Source of the DNA: an uncultured Lautropia sp.
Lineage (GTDB): Bacteria; Pseudomonadota; Gammaproteobacteria; Burkholderiales; Burkholderiaceae_E
DNA: 6,259 nt
Reading direction: 5' to 3'
Assembly (NCBI GenBank): GCA_938046755.1
Contig: CALIXC010000269.1
Location: 1-6,259, forward strand
The position numbers and the translations under genes are program-made. Below, piece by piece: positions 5,247 through 6,259 of the stretch (the first letter of the stretch is position 1; each line of letters begins with the position of its first letter). The notes beneath the pieces are model-generated. The model was not told the DNA's origin, did no database searches, and saw nothing but the letters and a program-made list of their open reading frames with translations.

Positions 5247-6101
5247 ATGCCTGCGCCGGCATCGGCCGATGTCTCCGTCCCGCCTTTCGATCCGTCGTCT
5301 GCCCCCGTGTTGGCGGCAGCCGGCGGATCTTCCGAACAACCGCTGTCCGACCAGCGCCTGCAGGGCGACTGGATCCGGCAGCGGTTTTTGCATCCGCCCA
5401 CCAGCTGGCGCATCGAGGCCGAGAGCAATGCCGAGGCGCCGTCGGGGCCTTCCTCAGGTGCGGCGGCCGTTTCTGCGTCCCCATCGTCTGCCTTTCCATC
5501 GGCGTCCGTTCCGGCACAGCAGGTCCGTGTGGACGGGCGCGTTTCTCACCCTGACACCACGGCGACGCGCCCGCTGACCCCGGCTGCCGTGCTGGTGCCG
5601 CTTCTGCCCACGCCCCAGGGGCTGGGTGTGCTGTTGACAGTGCGCAGTAACCGGCTGCGCCACCACCGGGGGCAGATTGCCTTTCCGGGCGGCCGGCTGG
5701 ATCCGGAAGATGCCTCGGCCACCGATGGCGCCCTGCGTGAGGCAGCCGAAGAGATTGGCCTGGCGCGTCATCAGGTACAGGTGCTGGGCAGCCTGCCTGG
5801 CATGGCCACCGGCACGGGCTATTGGGTCAATCCCGTGGTGGGACTGCTGGATGCCGCGGTGCAGCCCCAGTCACTTGTGCTGTCGCCGCAGGAGGTGCAG
5901 GAAGCCTTCGTGGTGCCGCTGGCTTTCCTGATGAATCCGGCCAATCACCAGCGCCGTCTGGGCCGCTGGCAGCAGGACGGGCAGCTCATCCAGCGTGCCT
6001 TTCACGCCATGCCCTGGCAGGCACCGGCGGGCCACACCTATTTCATCTGGGGAGCCACCGCCACCATGCTGCGCAATTTCTATCACTTTCTGGCGGCGTG
6101 A
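5247..6101 (+). CDS. Nudix hydrolase, CoA pyrophosphatase type (NudL/YeaB-like), with long N-terminal region
   Basis: This encodes 284 residues (297 if started at 5208). Members of this branch hydrolyse CoA or its derivatives to phosphopantetheine compounds and 3',5'-ADP. The branch signature LLTVRSNRLRHHRGQIAF with PGGRLD (129-152) precedes the Nudix helix ALREAAEEIGL (162-172). The metal-binding Glu residues of REAAEE are intact, and GG-x-x-D-x-x-DAS spacing is typical of this branch. GTGYWVNPVVGLLD, SPQEVQEAFVVPLAFLMNP and TYFIWGATATMLRNF complete the fold. The N-terminal 105 residues are unusual: a conserved-looking piece LSDQRLQGDWIRQRFLHPPTSW (33-54) is followed by an Ala/Ser/Pro stretch (about 60-95) that is probably disordered. 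E. coli NudL is about 190 residues. There is no terminator between rplS and this gene (51 nt), so co-transcription is likely. Substrate is inferred from the family. Confidence 0.92.
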   Translation: MPAPASADVSVPPFDPSSAPVLAAAGGSSEQPLSDQRLQGDWIRQRFLHPPTSWRIEAESNAEAPSGPSSGAAAVSASPSSAFPSASVPAQQVRVDGRVSHPDTTATRPLTPAAVLVPLLPTPQGLGVLLTVRSNRLRHHRGQIAFPGGRLDPEDASATDGALREAAEEIGLARHQVQVLGSLPGMATGTGYWVNPVVGLLDAAVQPQSLVLSPQEVQEAFVVPLAFLMNPANHQRRLGRWQQDGQLIQRAFHAMPWQAPAGHTYFIWGATATMLRNFYHFLAA

Positions 6102-6123
6102 CGGAAACGATGGTGCTGCTGTT

Positions 6124-6140
6124 GCAGCCCGTGGGGCTGT
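6124..6140 (+). terminator. Short hairpin after the Nudix gene, weak terminator candidate
   Basis: CAGCCC (6125-6130) pairs with GGGCTG (6134-6139) around GTG, with a G-T wobble outside (6124/6140). It lies 22 nt after the Nudix stop codon, where the operon might end. No T-run follows, so intrinsic termination is doubtful; it may be a 3' end stabiliser or chance. Confidence 0.3.
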
Positions 6141-6146
6141 CCGGCG

Positions 6147-6195
6147 AGAGGGCAGAGGGCGGAGTGTAGAGGGCGGAGTGTAGAGGGTCGAGTGC
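6147..6195 (+). repeat. 14-bp tandem repeat, about 3.5 copies
   Basis: The unit AGAGGGCGGAGTGT occurs perfectly at 6154-6167 and 6168-6181. A third copy at 6182-6195 has three changes, and the first half (AGAGGGC, 6147-6153) stands directly before. The array lies in non-coding DNA after the Nudix gene. It is purine-rich on the plus strand and probably arose by replication slippage. From 6196 to the window end I see no supportable gene; an ATG at 6250 cannot be judged. Confidence 0.85.
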
Positions 6196-6259
6196 GGAGA
6201 ATCGCCACAAGCTTAAGACCGCTCCAGTTCCTATGCCTGCCAGTACCTCATGACGACGG

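Noticed and set aside
6233..6253. ATG 6233 with a short frame to TGA, and ATG 6250 at the window edge, as the start of a next gene
   Set aside because: The first gives six codons only. The second has no Shine-Dalgarno and just ten bases before the window ends.

Overview
The window is high-GC DNA with a strong bias for G or C at third codon positions. Its protein sequences look like those of a betaproteobacterium, most likely of the order Burkholderiales. This placement rests on protein resemblance and gene order only, and I cannot name a genus with confidence. There is no sign of mobile elements, tRNA or rRNA genes, CRISPR arrays or phage genes. It is ordinary chromosomal housekeeping sequence.

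Layout, left to right. (1) 1-334: the 3' end of etfA (electron transfer flavoprotein alpha subunit), closed by a long 16-bp hairpin at 354-389. (2) 526-1065: a small secreted protein of unknown function with a clear signal peptide and a DUF4124-like N-terminal segment. It ends at a strong intrinsic terminator (1091-1121) that can probably act in both directions. (3) 1233-2567, minus strand: a CNNM/CorC-type membrane protein very close to E. coli YtfL/PaeA, starting at a TTG codon with a good Shine-Dalgarno. (4) 2568-2990: a divergent intergenic region holding an 18-bp perfect dyad, a near-consensus sigma-70 promoter (ATGACA-17-TATAAT) and a leader of about 128 nt. (5) 2991-5195: the conserved rpsP-rimM-trmD-rplS operon. 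(6) 5247-6101: a Nudix hydrolase of the CoA-pyrophosphatase type, 51 nt after rplS and probably co-transcribed. (7) 6102-6259: a short hairpin, a 14-bp tandem repeat and no supportable gene.

How the genes work together: rpsP (bS16), rimM (30S maturation factor), trmD (m1G37 tRNA methyltransferase) and rplS (bL19) form the classical translation operon read from the 2828-2856 promoter. A possible second start for rplS lies at the very end of trmD (extended -10 at 4677-4685), which would let ribosomal protein be made in excess of the modification enzyme. The trmD start has no Shine-Dalgarno, which fits low TrmD output. The Nudix gene would add CoA or nucleotide-derivative turnover to the transcript, but no functional link is shown by the sequence.

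I did not find a convincing new system. The items most worth checking are the short C-terminus and linker insertion of TrmD together with the overlapping promoter, the rpsP leader, the dyad upstream of the paeA-like gene, the long low-complexity N-terminal region of the Nudix protein, and the 14-bp tandem repeat.
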